DNA from: CADEDH01 sp965216205 | Lineage (GTDB): Bacteria; Actinomycetota; Acidimicrobiia; Acidimicrobiales; SZUA-35 | Reading direction: 5' to 3' | Length of the DNA: 64,000 nucleotides | Assembly: GCA_965216205.1 (NCBI GenBank) | Contig: OZ244139.1 | Location: 2,170,001 to 2,234,000 of the forward strand | Part shown: piece after piece, positions 34,459 to 43,515 of the stretch | Numbering within the stretch: the stretch's first letter is position 1 | Layout: each line of letters opens with the position of its first letter | Position numbers and translations under genes: made by a program | Notes under the pieces: generated by a model | Databases searched by the model: none | What the model was told of the DNA's origin: nothing | What the model saw: the letters and a program-made list of their open reading frames with translations, nothing else

Positions 34459-35262
34459 TCAGCGGTCGTGGTCGACCAGCGTCGCTTCGAAGACGGTGAG
34501 GGCCCGTCCGGTCAGCTCGACCCGATCGTCGACGAGTCGGACGCCGAGGCGACCGCCCCGAGCCGAGACCTGGTGGGCCCTGAGGTTCGTCTTCCCGAGC
34601 CGCTCGGCCCACCACGGTCCACTGATGCAGTGGGCCGACCCGGTGACCGGGTCCTCGGCGATGCCCACCCGGGGCGCGAACACCCGGGAGACGAAGTCGG
34701 CGTCGCCGCCGTCGATGTCGCCGGCGGCGGTCACCAGCACCGCCCGGGTGTCGATCCTGGCCAGCGCGGTGAAGTCGGGTTCGAGGCCGGCCACGATCGC
34801 CGGCGACGCCACCTCCACCAGGAGGTCGAACGAGTGGGCCTGAGCCACGATCTCGGCGTCGAGGGCCTCGGCCAGCCCGTCGATCGGGCCGCAGGGCTCG
34901 GCGGGGGATGCCGGAAAGTCCATCACGATCCCCTCACCGGACCGGCGGCAGGTGAGCACACCGCTGCGGGTGTGGAACCGGATGGTGTCACCGTCGATGA
35001 GGTCGCGGGTGAACAGCACGTGGGCCGTGGCCAGGGTCGCGTGGCCGCACAGCTCGACCTCCGCCTTCGGGGTGAACCAGCGGAGGTCCCAGTCGCCGTC
35101 GTCCCGTCGACTCGGGTAGGCGGTCTCCGACAGGTTCATCTCGAGCGCGAGCCGCTGGAGGAAGTCGTCGTCGGCGGGCTTGGTGAGCAGGGCGACCGCG
35201 GCCGGATTGCCGGCGAAGAGCTCGTCGGCGAAGGCGTCGACCTGGATGATCTCTGTTGTCAC
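34459..35262 (-). CDS. PhzF family isomerase/epimerase-like protein
   Basis: The 267-residue protein starts at GTG 35262 with AGGGAG upstream. It has the PhzF pattern of two similar alpha/beta halves: FAGNPAAVALL, the catalytic Glu in LSETAYP, the segment ELCGHATLATAH, and FAPRVGIAEDPVTGSAHC in the second half. PhzF-like proteins isomerise or epimerise small acids through proton transfer, and most members have no known substrate. It is single on the minus strand, between the hypothetical gene (convergent) and the protein kinase gene upstream, with a 58-base gap to the kinase stop. Confidence 0.9.
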   Translation of the reverse strand: MTTEIIQVDAFADELFAGNPAAVALLTKPADDDFLQRLALEMNLSETAYPSRRDDGDWDLRWFTPKAEVELCGHATLATAHVLFTRDLIDGDTIRFHTRSGVLTCRRSGEGIVMDFPASPAEPCGPIDGLAEALDAEIVAQAHSFDLLVEVASPAIVAGLEPDFTALARIDTRAVLVTAAGDIDGGDADFVSRVFAPRVGIAEDPVTGSAHCISGPWWAERLGKTNLRAHQVSARGGRLGVRLVDDRVELTGRALTVFEATLVDHDR

Positions 35263-35320
35263 TGTGTCTCCCTGGGGATGATGGTGGCGCAACGTGGCGA
35301 GACCAGCCGGCCCGGCAGGA

Positions 35321-37666
35321 TCAGCCGGCGGGGTCGAGCCTTCGAGGCCACGGGAACAGGCGCAGGCCGAGGAGGAACGACACGATCCCGACCAGCGCCA
35401 CGATCTGCTCACTCTCCTGTGACAGGTCGTTCAGTGGTTCGCCGGTCTGCCAGGCCAGGACGACCCTGGCGATGATGGCCATCATCACCATCGCCAGGAA
35501 GCCGCGGAGCAGTGCCCGTATCACGTTCGACGACCGTCGGCGTCGACGGCGCCAGCGGCGGCGACGCTCCCAGCGGCGGGCCTGGCGACGTTGGCGCCTC
35601 ACCTCTGCCTGGGTCGGCGGCGGCGCAACCGGCCCGGGCTGGCCGGGACCCGGCGGTGGACGAAGGCCGATGACACCTCCGGTCGGCGGAAGCGAGACCG
35701 CCCCGGCGCCGGGCCCCGGGTGTGCCGGGGGAGGGCCGACCGGCGACGGTGCCGGGCCAGCCATCGAGCCACCGCCGGCCGGGGCCGGTGACGCTGGTCG
35801 CCGCCTCGGCGCCTCGCCTGCCGGACGTGCAACCGGTGGTGGTGGCTGGTGGATCGGCTGTGGCCCTTCCTGGGCCGGCCGGGCGGGTCGTTCGTGCCGG
35901 ATGGGTGTCGGGGTCTGTTGCAGCGGCGGGGCGGGTTGTTCTTGCCAGATCGGTGTCGCGGCCTGCTGCGGGGCCTCGACCGAGGGTCGGACCTGGGTTG
36001 GCGGCGCTGGTTGGGTGATCGGTCGGGCGAGACCGTTCGTCGCCGGTCCTCCGGGTCGGTCCCGACCGGCTGGCGGGTGCCGCGGTGTTGCGCTCGGTGG
36101 CGGACGCTGGGCCCTGGGACTCAGCGGGATGCTGGGCGGCGGCGGAGGTGGTTCGCTGTCGATGACCGGTCGCACGAACATCCGCGGTCTGGTCTCGGCG
36201 GCGTCGCCGCCCCCGACGACGCCGGCGTGGCCGAGGTGCGCCCGGTCGAGGTCGGCCCGATGCTCGTCGTGGTCGCGGCCATCGCCACCAGAGCCGGTGG
36301 GATCGTCGTCGGGGTCGGGTGGAAGCCCGCCGCCCACAGGGGCTGCAGTGCCGCCGCCGGGGAGGCCGGCGTTGGGGTCGATCGCGGTGAGGGGCTCGAC
36401 CAGGTGGCGAGTCGGGGCGCTCGGGCCGACCGCGGCGGCGACATCCGCCGGGGACCCGACAGCCGGGGGGCCAGCCTGCTCGCCGGGTGGGATCGGATCA
36501 GCGCCTGACACTGGGTGCGGCAGGGCGGTTTCGAGGCCGGCCTCGTCGTACTCGGCGTCGGCCCGGTCGCGGAACTGATGTGGCGGGTGCACCTTGGTGG
36601 CGTCGATGGGGAGCGTCAGGTCGGTGTGGGGCCGCTCGCCGACGTCGGCGCCGGCAGGCGGCACGATGCTCGTGGCCGTGTCCGTGTTCGTGTCCGTGTC
36701 CGTGTCGCCGTGCTCGACATAGGCCGCTCGCAGGGAATCGCGCCACGCCATCGCCGAGGGCGGGCGCTGCTCCCGATCCATCGCCATACCCTGCTCGAGC
36801 GCCTCCCGCACGGGATCGCTGACCTCGGCGGTCGGGAGGTCGAGCCGTTCGGGATGGCGACCCGTGGTCAGCTCGGCGAGGACCACCGTCGCCGCGTAGA
36901 TGTCGGCCCGGACGTCGGCCTTGCCATTGGGGTCGGCCTGCTCCGGCGCCATGTAACCAGCGGTGCCGCCCCCGACCGTCACCGCCGAGGCGCCGCTCGA
37001 GATGTCCCGGGCGAGGCCGAAGTCGGCGAGGACGAGACGCTCGTGCTCCTCGATGAGTTCCCTCGGACGGCCCTCGGGGATGTGATCGACGGCGCGGAGC
37101 AGGAGGTTGCTCGGCTTGATGTCGCGGTGCACGACACCCTTCTGATGCACCGCGTGCATGCAGGCACCCAGCTCGTCGATGAGCCGCAGCAGAGAGGCGG
37201 GGCTCGGACGCCCGATTCGCTGCAGGCGGGCTCGGAGCGTTCCGCCGGAGGCGAGCTCCATCACCACGTAGGGTCGCCCGTCGTCGGTCTCGCCGAGGTC
37301 GAACACACCGATGAGGCGCTCACCGCCGAGCCGGCGGGCCACCCTCGCCTCGGCCACGAACCGCTTGCGAACCTCCACGTCGGCACTGTGGTTCTCGGCC
37401 AGCACCTTGATGGCGACCGTGGTGTCGAGATCGGGGTCACGGGCGGAGAAGACCGAGGCGAAACCGCCGATCCCGATCCGCTCGATCACCTCGAAGCGGC
37501 CGAACCGGGTCGGCACGCTCAGGTTCCGCTCGACGATCGCACGGTCCAGCTTGACGGTCATGTCGTAGGGCACGGTCACGCCGTCGGTGGGCGTCGGCGG
37601 GCTCGCGAGGGGAGGCGTGGACGGGTCGCCCGCTCCGCCCTCGTCGTTCTCGGCAGCGTCGATCAT
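35321..37666 (-). CDS. Membrane-anchored Ser/Thr protein kinase with long Pro-rich linker
   Basis: The 781-residue protein has an N-terminal kinase domain, about residues 35-310. Key sites are VAIKVLAEN (ATP-binding Lys), VVHRDIKPSNLLL (catalytic Asp), LADFGLARD and GYMAPEQ. A Thr/Asp run DTDTDTNTDTAT is encoded by a GTGTCC-type hexanucleotide repeat around 36677-36711. A linker of about 350 residues rich in Pro, Ala and Gln follows, then an Arg-rich patch and two C-terminal hydrophobic segments (AMVMMAIIARVVLAW, IVALVGIVSFLLGL). The kinase is therefore inside the cell, tethered to the membrane by its C-terminus. The start ATG 37666 gives AGGG five bases upstream. It resembles the kinase at 48211, sharing AENHS in the Lys region. 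Confidence 0.9.
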   Translation of the reverse strand: MIDAAENDEGGAGDPSTPPLASPPTPTDGVTVPYDMTVKLDRAIVERNLSVPTRFGRFEVIERIGIGGFASVFSARDPDLDTTVAIKVLAENHSADVEVRKRFVAEARVARRLGGERLIGVFDLGETDDGRPYVVMELASGGTLRARLQRIGRPSPASLLRLIDELGACMHAVHQKGVVHRDIKPSNLLLRAVDHIPEGRPRELIEEHERLVLADFGLARDISSGASAVTVGGGTAGYMAPEQADPNGKADVRADIYAATVVLAELTTGRHPERLDLPTAEVSDPVREALEQGMAMDREQRPPSAMAWRDSLRAAYVEHGDTDTDTNTDTATSIVPPAGADVGERPHTDLTLPIDATKVHPPHQFRDRADAEYDEAGLETALPHPVSGADPIPPGEQAGPPAVGSPADVAAAVGPSAPTRHLVEPLTAIDPNAGLPGGGTAAPVGGGLPPDPDDDPTGSGGDGRDHDEHRADLDRAHLGHAGVVGGGDAAETRPRMFVRPVIDSEPPPPPPSIPLSPRAQRPPPSATPRHPPAGRDRPGGPATNGLARPITQPAPPTQVRPSVEAPQQAATPIWQEQPAPPLQQTPTPIRHERPARPAQEGPQPIHQPPPPVARPAGEAPRRRPASPAPAGGGSMAGPAPSPVGPPPAHPGPGAGAVSLPPTGGVIGLRPPPGPGQPGPVAPPPTQAEVRRQRRQARRWERRRRWRRRRRRSSNVIRALLRGFLAMVMMAIIARVVLAWQTGEPLNDLSQESEQIVALVGIVSFLLGLRLFPWPRRLDPAG

Positions 37667-37913
37667 CGTTGCCCTGTCTCGAACCGAACGATCTGGTTGT
37701 CGGAACGACCGCCGCGATCGGTTCACCCACGTACTCGCTCGGGCCATCGTAGTCGGCCACCTCGGCCGTGGCCGATCACCGCCTGCGGGGGCGAGCGAGT
37801 CATGCCGTGCCTGCAGCGTCCGCGAAACAGCTTCGTCCACCAGTGCAGTCAGCGCCGAGCGCTAGGGTATGGCAACCACCCGGAGGACGACCGCGGTCGT
37901 CCGCGGTCTCGTG

Positions 37914-37986
37914 GGGCCTGTAGCTCAGTGGTTAGAGCAGGCGACTCATAATCGCTCGGTCGCGGGTTCGATCCCCGCCGGGCCCA
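37914..37986 (+). tRNA. tRNA-Ile2 (anticodon CAT, lysidine type)
   Basis: GGGCCTG pairs with CGGGCCC, the D arm is GCTC-AGTGGTTA-GAGC, the anticodon loop is CTCATAA and the T arm is GCGGG-TTCGATC-CCCGC. CCA is not encoded. The anticodon CAT alone would suggest Met, but the D arm and anticodon arm closely resemble tRNA-Ile2 of E. coli, so it should be modified by TilS to read AUA. Confidence 0.8.
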
Positions 37987-38040
37987 CTCCCTCCCGCCGT
38001 GCAGGTGGGAACCGCTTGGATTGCGAGGTTCCGCCGGACG

Positions 38041-38771
38041 ATGAAGCGCGCTCTCCGAATGCTGGCGCAACGATACTCATGGTGGACGGCTCGTCCACGA
38101 CTGCTGCTCGTCAGGCGGCGGGGTGGCCAGAGGACAGAGCCGGGGGTTCGAGCTGTGCTCGCCGCGCTCGACGGGAAGGTCGCCCCCGCATTCGCGTCGA
38201 TCGAGGCAGCGCGAGCCTCCCTGCTGGAGGATGAGACGCCGATCGTCGTCGCCGACTTCGGCGCAGGGGTCGGCGGGCAACACGTCGACCAGGAGCTGGC
38301 TCACGAGGGCATCGAGGTCAAGAAGACGGTCGGCGAAGCTGCGATGCCGAGCTGGAGGACTCCCGGATCACATCGATGGAGGGCTCAGCGAGCCTGGCCG
38401 ACCTGTCGAGGCTCACGATCGACGGGCTGGGCCTCAGCCACTACGCGTCCGTCGAGCACGGTCGGTTCAGCGACCTTCTGTCGAAGGTGGCCGGCACTGC
38501 CGGACCGTTCGACATCGTCTTCATCGATGGCCACCACGATGAGCACGCCACCATCGAGTACTTCGACGCGCTGCGTGGAGCGACGGCGTCGGACGCCATC
38601 ATCATCTTCGACGACATTCGATGGACGGCTGGGATGAGGCGGGCTTGGAGTCGGGTGAAGGTCGACGACCGTGTGGCGGTGAGCCTCGACCTCGGCTCGA
38701 TGGGGATCTGCCTCCTCGGCGAGCCTGAAGCCGACCAGGTCCATCTGTCTGCTCCGCTGCGAGGGATGTAG
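38041..38771 (+). pseudogene. SAM-dependent methyltransferase, broken by frameshift and internal loss
   Basis: The first part, from ATG 38041, reads MKRALRMLAQRYS and then IVVADFGAGVGGQH in frame 1. From about 38340 the sense of the protein continues in frame 3: ELEDSRITSMEGSASLADLS, then FDIVFIDGHHDEHATIEYF and AIIIFDDIRWTAGM to the stop at 38771. Together these are the two ends of a class I (Methyltransf_24-like) methyltransferase. The segment with the SAM-binding glycine motif, about 40 residues, is missing at the junction, so both a deletion and a frameshift are needed. It lies 54 bases after tRNA-Ile2. It is probably inactive. Confidence 0.75.
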
Positions 38772-38859
38772 GACGCCCGGCCTCCCGAGCCGAGGCGCCC
38801 GGGGTCGGGGGGCGGTGTGACAAGATATCGGCCGAGTCGACATCGGGGGTGCCGCCATC

Positions 38860-39957
38860 ATGGCAACGGGGATCGTCACAGCAGAGGAGTACTTCTGGCA
38901 CGACACCGGCCGGGGCTGGATACTCCCTGCCGACAACGCAACGCTCCAGCCCACCGTGCATCCGGAGAACGCCGAGACGAAGCGGCGATTCCTCAACCTG
39001 CTCAACGTGTCGGGCCTGCTCGACCAACTCCAGCGGATCGCACCCCGGCGGGCGGAGCGGGCCGACATCGAGCTCGTCCACACCGCGGGGTACATCGACG
39101 CCGTTGCCGAGATGTCGGCAGGCTTCGGCGGCGATGCCGGGGGATTGACACCGTTCGGCCGCGGCAGCTACGAGATCGCCCGACTGTCGGCCGGCGGGTG
39201 CCTGGCCGCGGTCGATGCCGTGCTCGATGGCGACGTGGCCAACGCCTACGCCCTTGTTCGACCGCCGGGTCACCACTCGCTGCCCGACACCGGCATGGGG
39301 TTCTGCCTGTTCAACAACGCGGCCATCGCGGTGCGGCATCTCCGGGAACGCCGAGGCGTCGGGCGGGTGGCCATGGTCGACTGGGACGTCCACCACGGCA
39401 ACGGGCAGCAGGCGATCTTCTACGAAGAGCCCGACGTGCTCACCGTCTCCATCCATCAGGACCTGTGCTTCCCGCCCGACTCCGGCTACCTGCACGACCG
39501 CGGAGCAGGAGCGGGAGAGGGCTACAACATCAACGTCCCACTACCACCGGGGAGTGGTCACGGGGCGTACCTCGACGCGTTCGAGCGGGTCGTCGTTCCC
39601 GCGATCGACCGCTTCGACCCCGACTTCCTGGTGGTGCCCTCCGGCTTCGACGGCGGGATCTTCGACCCGCTCGGCCGGCAGATGGCCTACAGCGAGACCT
39701 TCCGCCTGCTCACCCGCATGGTGCTCGGCGCGGCGGCGAGCACCTGTGACGGTCGGGTCGTGATGACCCATGAAGGGGGCTACGCCGCGGCCTACGTGCC
39801 GTTCCTGGGGCTCGCCGTGCTCGAGGAGCTCTCCGGTATCCGATCCGGCACCGACGACCCGTACCTGCCTATCGCCGCCGGCAACGGTGGCCAGGACCTC
39901 CAACCACATCAGAAGTCGGTCGTCGACGCCGCGGCGGCGTTCGTCGAGGACCTCTGA
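38860..39957 (+). CDS. Class II histone deacetylase-like/acetylpolyamine amidohydrolase
   Basis: The 365-residue protein has the deacetylase motifs in order: RPPGHHSLPDTGMGFC with the catalytic His pair, MVDWDVHHGNGQQ with the zinc Asp and His, and VPSGFDGG with the third zinc ligand. The tail has THEGGYAAAYVPF. It removes acetyl groups from lysine-like or polyamine substrates in the cytoplasm. It stands alone on the plus strand, 89 bases after the broken methyltransferase, and is convergent with the B12 ATPase gene, 11 bases away. A link with the diaminopropionate operon (release of acyl amines) is conceivable but not supported by position. Confidence 0.9.
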   Translation: MATGIVTAEEYFWHDTGRGWILPADNATLQPTVHPENAETKRRFLNLLNVSGLLDQLQRIAPRRAERADIELVHTAGYIDAVAEMSAGFGGDAGGLTPFGRGSYEIARLSAGGCLAAVDAVLDGDVANAYALVRPPGHHSLPDTGMGFCLFNNAAIAVRHLRERRGVGRVAMVDWDVHHGNGQQAIFYEEPDVLTVSIHQDLCFPPDSGYLHDRGAGAGEGYNINVPLPPGSGHGAYLDAFERVVVPAIDRFDPDFLVVPSGFDGGIFDPLGRQMAYSETFRLLTRMVLGAAASTCDGRVVMTHEGGYAAAYVPFLGLAVLEELSGIRSGTDDPYLPIAAGNGGQDLQPHQKSVVDAAAAFVEDL

Positions 39958-39968
39958 TCTGCGCCGCC

Positions 39969-40787
39969 TCAGCGATCGTGGCTGTTCCGGGATGCGGGTA
40001 GGACGACGAGATCGCCGTCGATCGTGGTCACCGTGAGCGAGGTGCGGTAGACGGCCGACAGCCGGTCGGCCTCGAGCACCTCGATCGGCGGACCGGTCGC
40101 GACCAGGCGGCCTTCATCGAGGAGGGCGAGCCGATCGGCGAAACGGGCCGCCGTGGTCAGGTCGTGCATGACCGCGAGCACCGACAGCCCGTCGGCCCGG
40201 CGCAGGTCGTCGACCAGCTCCAACACGCTGGTCTGGTGGCCGACGTCGAGCGCGCTGGTCGGCTCGTCGAGCAGGAGCACGGGTGCCTCCTGGGCGAGGG
40301 CGCGGGCGATGACCACCCGTTGGAGCTCCCCGCCCGAGAGGCGCTCGAGTGGACGGTCGGCAAACCGGCCGAGTTCGAGGCGGTGGAGTGCGCCGGCCGC
40401 GACCCGTCGGTCGTGCCTCGACTCGCGAGCGAGCCAGCCGAGGTGGGCGGTGCGACCGAGGAGCACGTACTCGGTGACGGTCATCCCCACCGGCACGGTC
40501 GGGTTCTGGGGGACGAGCGCGACGTCGTGGGGCCCGGGCGCCGCCCCATTGCCCGCCACGCCACTGCCCGCTGCGCCACTGCCCGCCGTGACGTGGCCAC
40601 GGTGATCGACGAGGCGGGCGATCGCCCGCAGCAACGTGGTCTTACCGGCACCGTTGGGGCCGATGAGGCCGAGCCACTCGCCGTGCCGGAGCTCGAGGTC
40701 GACCCCGTCGAGGACGGCCCTGCCCCCGAGCGTGACCGACACCGCCCGACAGGTGATCGCGCCAGCGACGGTGTGGCTGCGGGTCAC
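39969..40787 (-). CDS. ABC transporter ATP-binding protein, B12 uptake (BtuD type)
   Basis: The 272-residue protein has Walker A GPNGAGKTTLL, the signature LSGGELQRVV, Walker B VLLLDEPTSALD and the switch His in VMHDLTTAARF. It matches FecE/BtuD ATPases. An insert near residue 75, AGSGAAGSGVAGNG, comes from a short DNA repeat around 40549-40587. The GTG start at 40787 overlaps the permease stop by four bases (GTGA). With the permease and the lipoprotein it forms a vitamin B12 importer, as judged from the riboswitch upstream. Confidence 0.92.
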   Translation of the reverse strand: MTRSHTVAGAITCRAVSVTLGGRAVLDGVDLELRHGEWLGLIGPNGAGKTTLLRAIARLVDHRGHVTAGSGAAGSGVAGNGAAPGPHDVALVPQNPTVPVGMTVTEYVLLGRTAHLGWLARESRHDRRVAAGALHRLELGRFADRPLERLSGGELQRVVIARALAQEAPVLLLDEPTSALDVGHQTSVLELVDDLRRADGLSVLAVMHDLTTAARFADRLALLDEGRLVATGPPIEVLEADRLSAVYRTSLTVTTIDGDLVVLPASRNSHDR

Positions 40788-41929
40788 CGTGTCGCTCCGG
40801 TGCTGGCCCCGCGCCACAGCACGAACGCGAAGAACGGCGCGCCCACGAAGGCGGTGATCACCCCCACCGGCAGCTCCGCCGGGGCGATCACCGTACGGGC
40901 CCCGACGTCGACGAAGGCCAGGAATGCAGCACCGACCAGTCCCGACAGCGGCACGATCACCCGGTAGCTGCTCGCCACGAGCAGTCGCACGAGGTGTGGC
41001 ACGACGAGGCCGACGAACGCGATGAGTCCGCTGACCGACACGGCGGCTGCGGTCATCAGCGACGCCGTCACGACCAGGAGCAGGCGTGTCCGGGCCGGAT
41101 CGAGGCCGACCGCTCGGGCCTCGTCGTCGCCGACACGGAGCACGTCGAGATGGCGGCGATGGAGGATCAGCACGGTGCCACAGACGGCGGCGTACGGTCC
41201 GATGATGCCGATCTGGTCCCAACCGCTCGTGTTGAGCTGGCCGAACAGCCACGACAACACCTCCTGGGCCCGGGATCGATCGAGCCGCTGGAGGGCGTAG
41301 GTCTGCGCCGCGGAGAACAGGGCGGCCATGGCCACCCCGCCGAGGAGAAGCGTGGCCGGCGACGACCAGGAACCCCGGGCGATGGCGGTGGACGCGCTGA
41401 CGGCCACGATCGCCCCGACGAAGGCCGTCACTTGAACCGCGCCGAAGGGACCCCAGCCGAGGTCGAGGCCGAACCCGAGCGCCGCCACTGCGCCGAGGCC
41501 GGCCCCGGCCGACACCCCCAGCAGGTACGGGTCGGCCAGCGGGTTGCGGAACACACCCTGGTACGTGGCGCCAGCCATCGCCAGCGACGAGCCGACCAGC
41601 GTGCCGAGCACCAGACGGGGGAGGCGAATCTGGAAAAGGATCGCCTCCTGCCGCTCGGTGAGTGAGGACTCGACGGAGATCCCTGGGAGCCTGTCGACGA
41701 GTGACGCCAGCACGCCGCTGATCGGCAGGCCGGCCGCCCCGGTCACGGCGCTGACCGCGGCCACCGAGACCAGGATCGCGACGCCGACGATGATGGCGAC
41801 CGGTGACAGGCGGAACGCCCGCTCGGCCGCCGCCTCCGCAGCGGCGAGCGAGTCGAACGCGGCGTCGGGCGCAGGGGTTTCGACCGGCGCTTCAACGGTG
41901 TCCGTCGACCGGACCACGACGCCGCTCAC
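40784..41929 (-). CDS. FecCD-type ABC permease, B12 uptake (BtuC type)
   Basis: The 381-residue protein has about ten hydrophobic helices and the family landmarks IRLPRLVLGTLVGSSLAMAG, NPLADPYLLGVSAGAGLGA and SGLIAFVGLVVPHLVRLL, then a C-terminal ELPVGVITAFVGAPFF. It forms the membrane channel for a metal-chelate type substrate. An N-terminal extension of about 38 residues, rich in Ala and Glu, precedes the first helix. The stop overlaps the ATPase start. The gap of 84 bases to the lipoprotein gene upstream shows no terminator, so the three genes are one operon under the cobalamin riboswitch. Confidence 0.93.
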   Translation of the reverse strand: MSGVVVRSTDTVEAPVETPAPDAAFDSLAAAEAAAERAFRLSPVAIIVGVAILVSVAAVSAVTGAAGLPISGVLASLVDRLPGISVESSLTERQEAILFQIRLPRLVLGTLVGSSLAMAGATYQGVFRNPLADPYLLGVSAGAGLGAVAALGFGLDLGWGPFGAVQVTAFVGAIVAVSASTAIARGSWSSPATLLLGGVAMAALFSAAQTYALQRLDRSRAQEVLSWLFGQLNTSGWDQIGIIGPYAAVCGTVLILHRRHLDVLRVGDDEARAVGLDPARTRLLLVVTASLMTAAAVSVSGLIAFVGLVVPHLVRLLVASSYRVIVPLSGLVGAAFLAFVDVGARTVIAPAELPVGVITAFVGAPFFAFVLWRGASTGATR

Positions 41930-42013
41930 GTCGTGCGCGGCCTGTCGCTGGAGGCGGGCGTTCCCGTCACCGCCCCGGGTCTCACTGTCCGGTGCACCGC
42001 TGCATCATCCCAT

Positions 42014-43075
42014 CTACGAGTCGGCGGTCGCCGACTCCACGGACGTGAGAGCGTCGGCCACGGCGCTGACGAACTGCGGGAGGCGTGGACCCCAGCGCGA
42101 CGCCGTGTCGGCCTCGACCACCACGATGTTGCCGTCGGCCACGGCGGAGATCTGGCCCCACCCGGGTCGGGAGGCGACGTCGTCGGCGGTGTAGCTCACC
42201 TGGTCGGTGATGACGATCACCTGTGGATCGGCCTCCACGATGTACTCCTCGGTGAGCTGGGGGAATCCGGTTCCGTCGGGGTCGGCCTCGTCGGCGATGT
42301 TCTCGGCCCCCATCGCCGCATAGACGGCGCCGATGAACCCGCTGGAGCTGACGGAGAAGAACGTCTCGTCGAGCTCGTGGTAGATCCGCACCGGGGAGTC
42401 GGGGGCCTCTGCGAGCGCCGTCTCGATCTCGGATCGCAGGGTGGCGACCACTTCGGCCGTTTCGTCGACCCGCCCAGTGGCCAGACCGAGCGCCGCGATC
42501 TCGTCGTAGCCCGCCTCGAGATCGGCTGGTGCGCTGCTGACCAGTACGGGAATGTCGAGCTCGGTGAGGCTGGCGATCAGATCGTTGGCATCGTTGGCGA
42601 TGACCACCAGATCCGGTTCGTGGCCGGTGATGGCTTCCACGTTGGGATCCAGCCCGGAGAGATCGGTGGTGGGCGCCTCCGGTGGGTGGTTCGAGAACTC
42701 ATCGGCGGCGACGACCTGCCCGCCCGCGCCGATCGCGAAGAGGATCTCGGTGGCCATCGGCGACAGCGACACGATGCGCTCCGGCGCTGAGTCGAGAGTC
42801 CAGGTGCCGCCATCGGACTCGATGGTCACCGGGAAGTCGCCCGAGACGTCGGCGGCACCATCCTCGGGTCCGCTGCCGTCGGCGTCGGTGCCCTCGCTGT
42901 CGTCGTCAGCAGCGGCCTCGGCGCTGTCGGCTTCGTCGGTGCCGGCGCTGTCGTTGTCGGTGGCGGTGTCGTCGTTGGCAGCTTCGCTGGCGGTACCGGT
43001 GCCGTCGTCGTCGCCGCACGCCGCAGCGGCGACCGCGAACGCGAGGAGCAGGGCGAGCAGGCGGGCGAGCTTCAT
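42014..43075 (-). CDS. Substrate-binding lipoprotein, B12 uptake (BtuF type)
   Basis: The 353-residue protein starts with a lipoprotein signal, MKLARLLALLLAFAVAAAAC, whose final Cys is the expected lipidation site. About 55 residues of Asp, Ser, Glu and Ala follow, a flexible tether. The binding domain begins around FPVTIESDGG and has ERIVSLSPMATEILFAIGA and HEPDLVVIAND, typical of the helical-backbone family that binds B12, haem or siderophores. The strong site AAGGAGG lies 5-6 bases before the ATG. The cobalamin riboswitch directly upstream makes B12 the likely ligand. This tethered lipoprotein delivers the ligand to the BtuC-type permease. Confidence 0.93.
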   Translation of the reverse strand: MKLARLLALLLAFAVAAAACGDDDGTGTASEAANDDTATDNDSAGTDEADSAEAAADDDSEGTDADGSGPEDGAADVSGDFPVTIESDGGTWTLDSAPERIVSLSPMATEILFAIGAGGQVVAADEFSNHPPEAPTTDLSGLDPNVEAITGHEPDLVVIANDANDLIASLTELDIPVLVSSAPADLEAGYDEIAALGLATGRVDETAEVVATLRSEIETALAEAPDSPVRIYHELDETFFSVSSSGFIGAVYAAMGAENIADEADPDGTGFPQLTEEYIVEADPQVIVITDQVSYTADDVASRPGWGQISAVADGNIVVVEADTASRWGPRLPQFVSAVADALTSVESATADS

Positions 43076-43078
43076 CGG

Positions 43079-43099
43079 GTACCTCCTTGGTCGAGGTAC
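43079..43099 (-). promoter_or_regulatory. Shine-Dalgarno sequestering hairpin
   Basis: On the minus strand GTACCTC and GAGGTAC pair perfectly across a 7-base loop. The 3' arm and loop contain the AAGGAGG site of the lipoprotein gene. This is a plausible expression platform: when formed, translation would be blocked. Confidence 0.7.
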
Positions 43100-43164
43100 T
43101 CGAGCCCGATCCGCAGATTCTGCGGCCGAACCAACTCCAAGTCCTCGAGAGTCACAGGTTCGTC

Positions 43165-43262
43165 GGAGGTGGAACTCGACCGGACTCACCGACCACAGGG
43201 CCGGTTCTACCGTTGCGGGACAGTGCCGGGATCTCACCGGACTTCGTCTCCACGTCCGGGCG
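43165..43262 (-). promoter_or_regulatory. Cobalamin riboswitch
   Basis: The minus strand carries the conserved core CCGGTGAGATCCCGGCACTG, followed by TCCCGCAACGGT and, later, GAGTCCGGTCGAG. This matches the adenosylcobalamin aptamer consensus. A -10-like TAGGGT lies at 43266-43271. It should repress the B12 uptake operon when cobalamin is plentiful. Confidence 0.85.
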
Positions 43263-43515
43263 TGACCCTACCACCGGTGCTCGACGCCACCACCTCTCGT
43301 CGATCCGGGCAGGCGGCTCTCCGGCGATCGTCCGACTCCTCCAACGGCACGGCGCCTCACCGGCCGTCCCGGCCGCCGAGCCTCGTGGGAGAGCTGCCCT
43401 ACGCTGGCCCGATGGCCCCACCGCGCTGCGCACGTCGACGTCGGATCGAGCGATGGCCCGTGTCGGCGCCCGTTCGACCACACGCAGTCGGCGAACGACC
43501 ACCGACCCGGTGACC

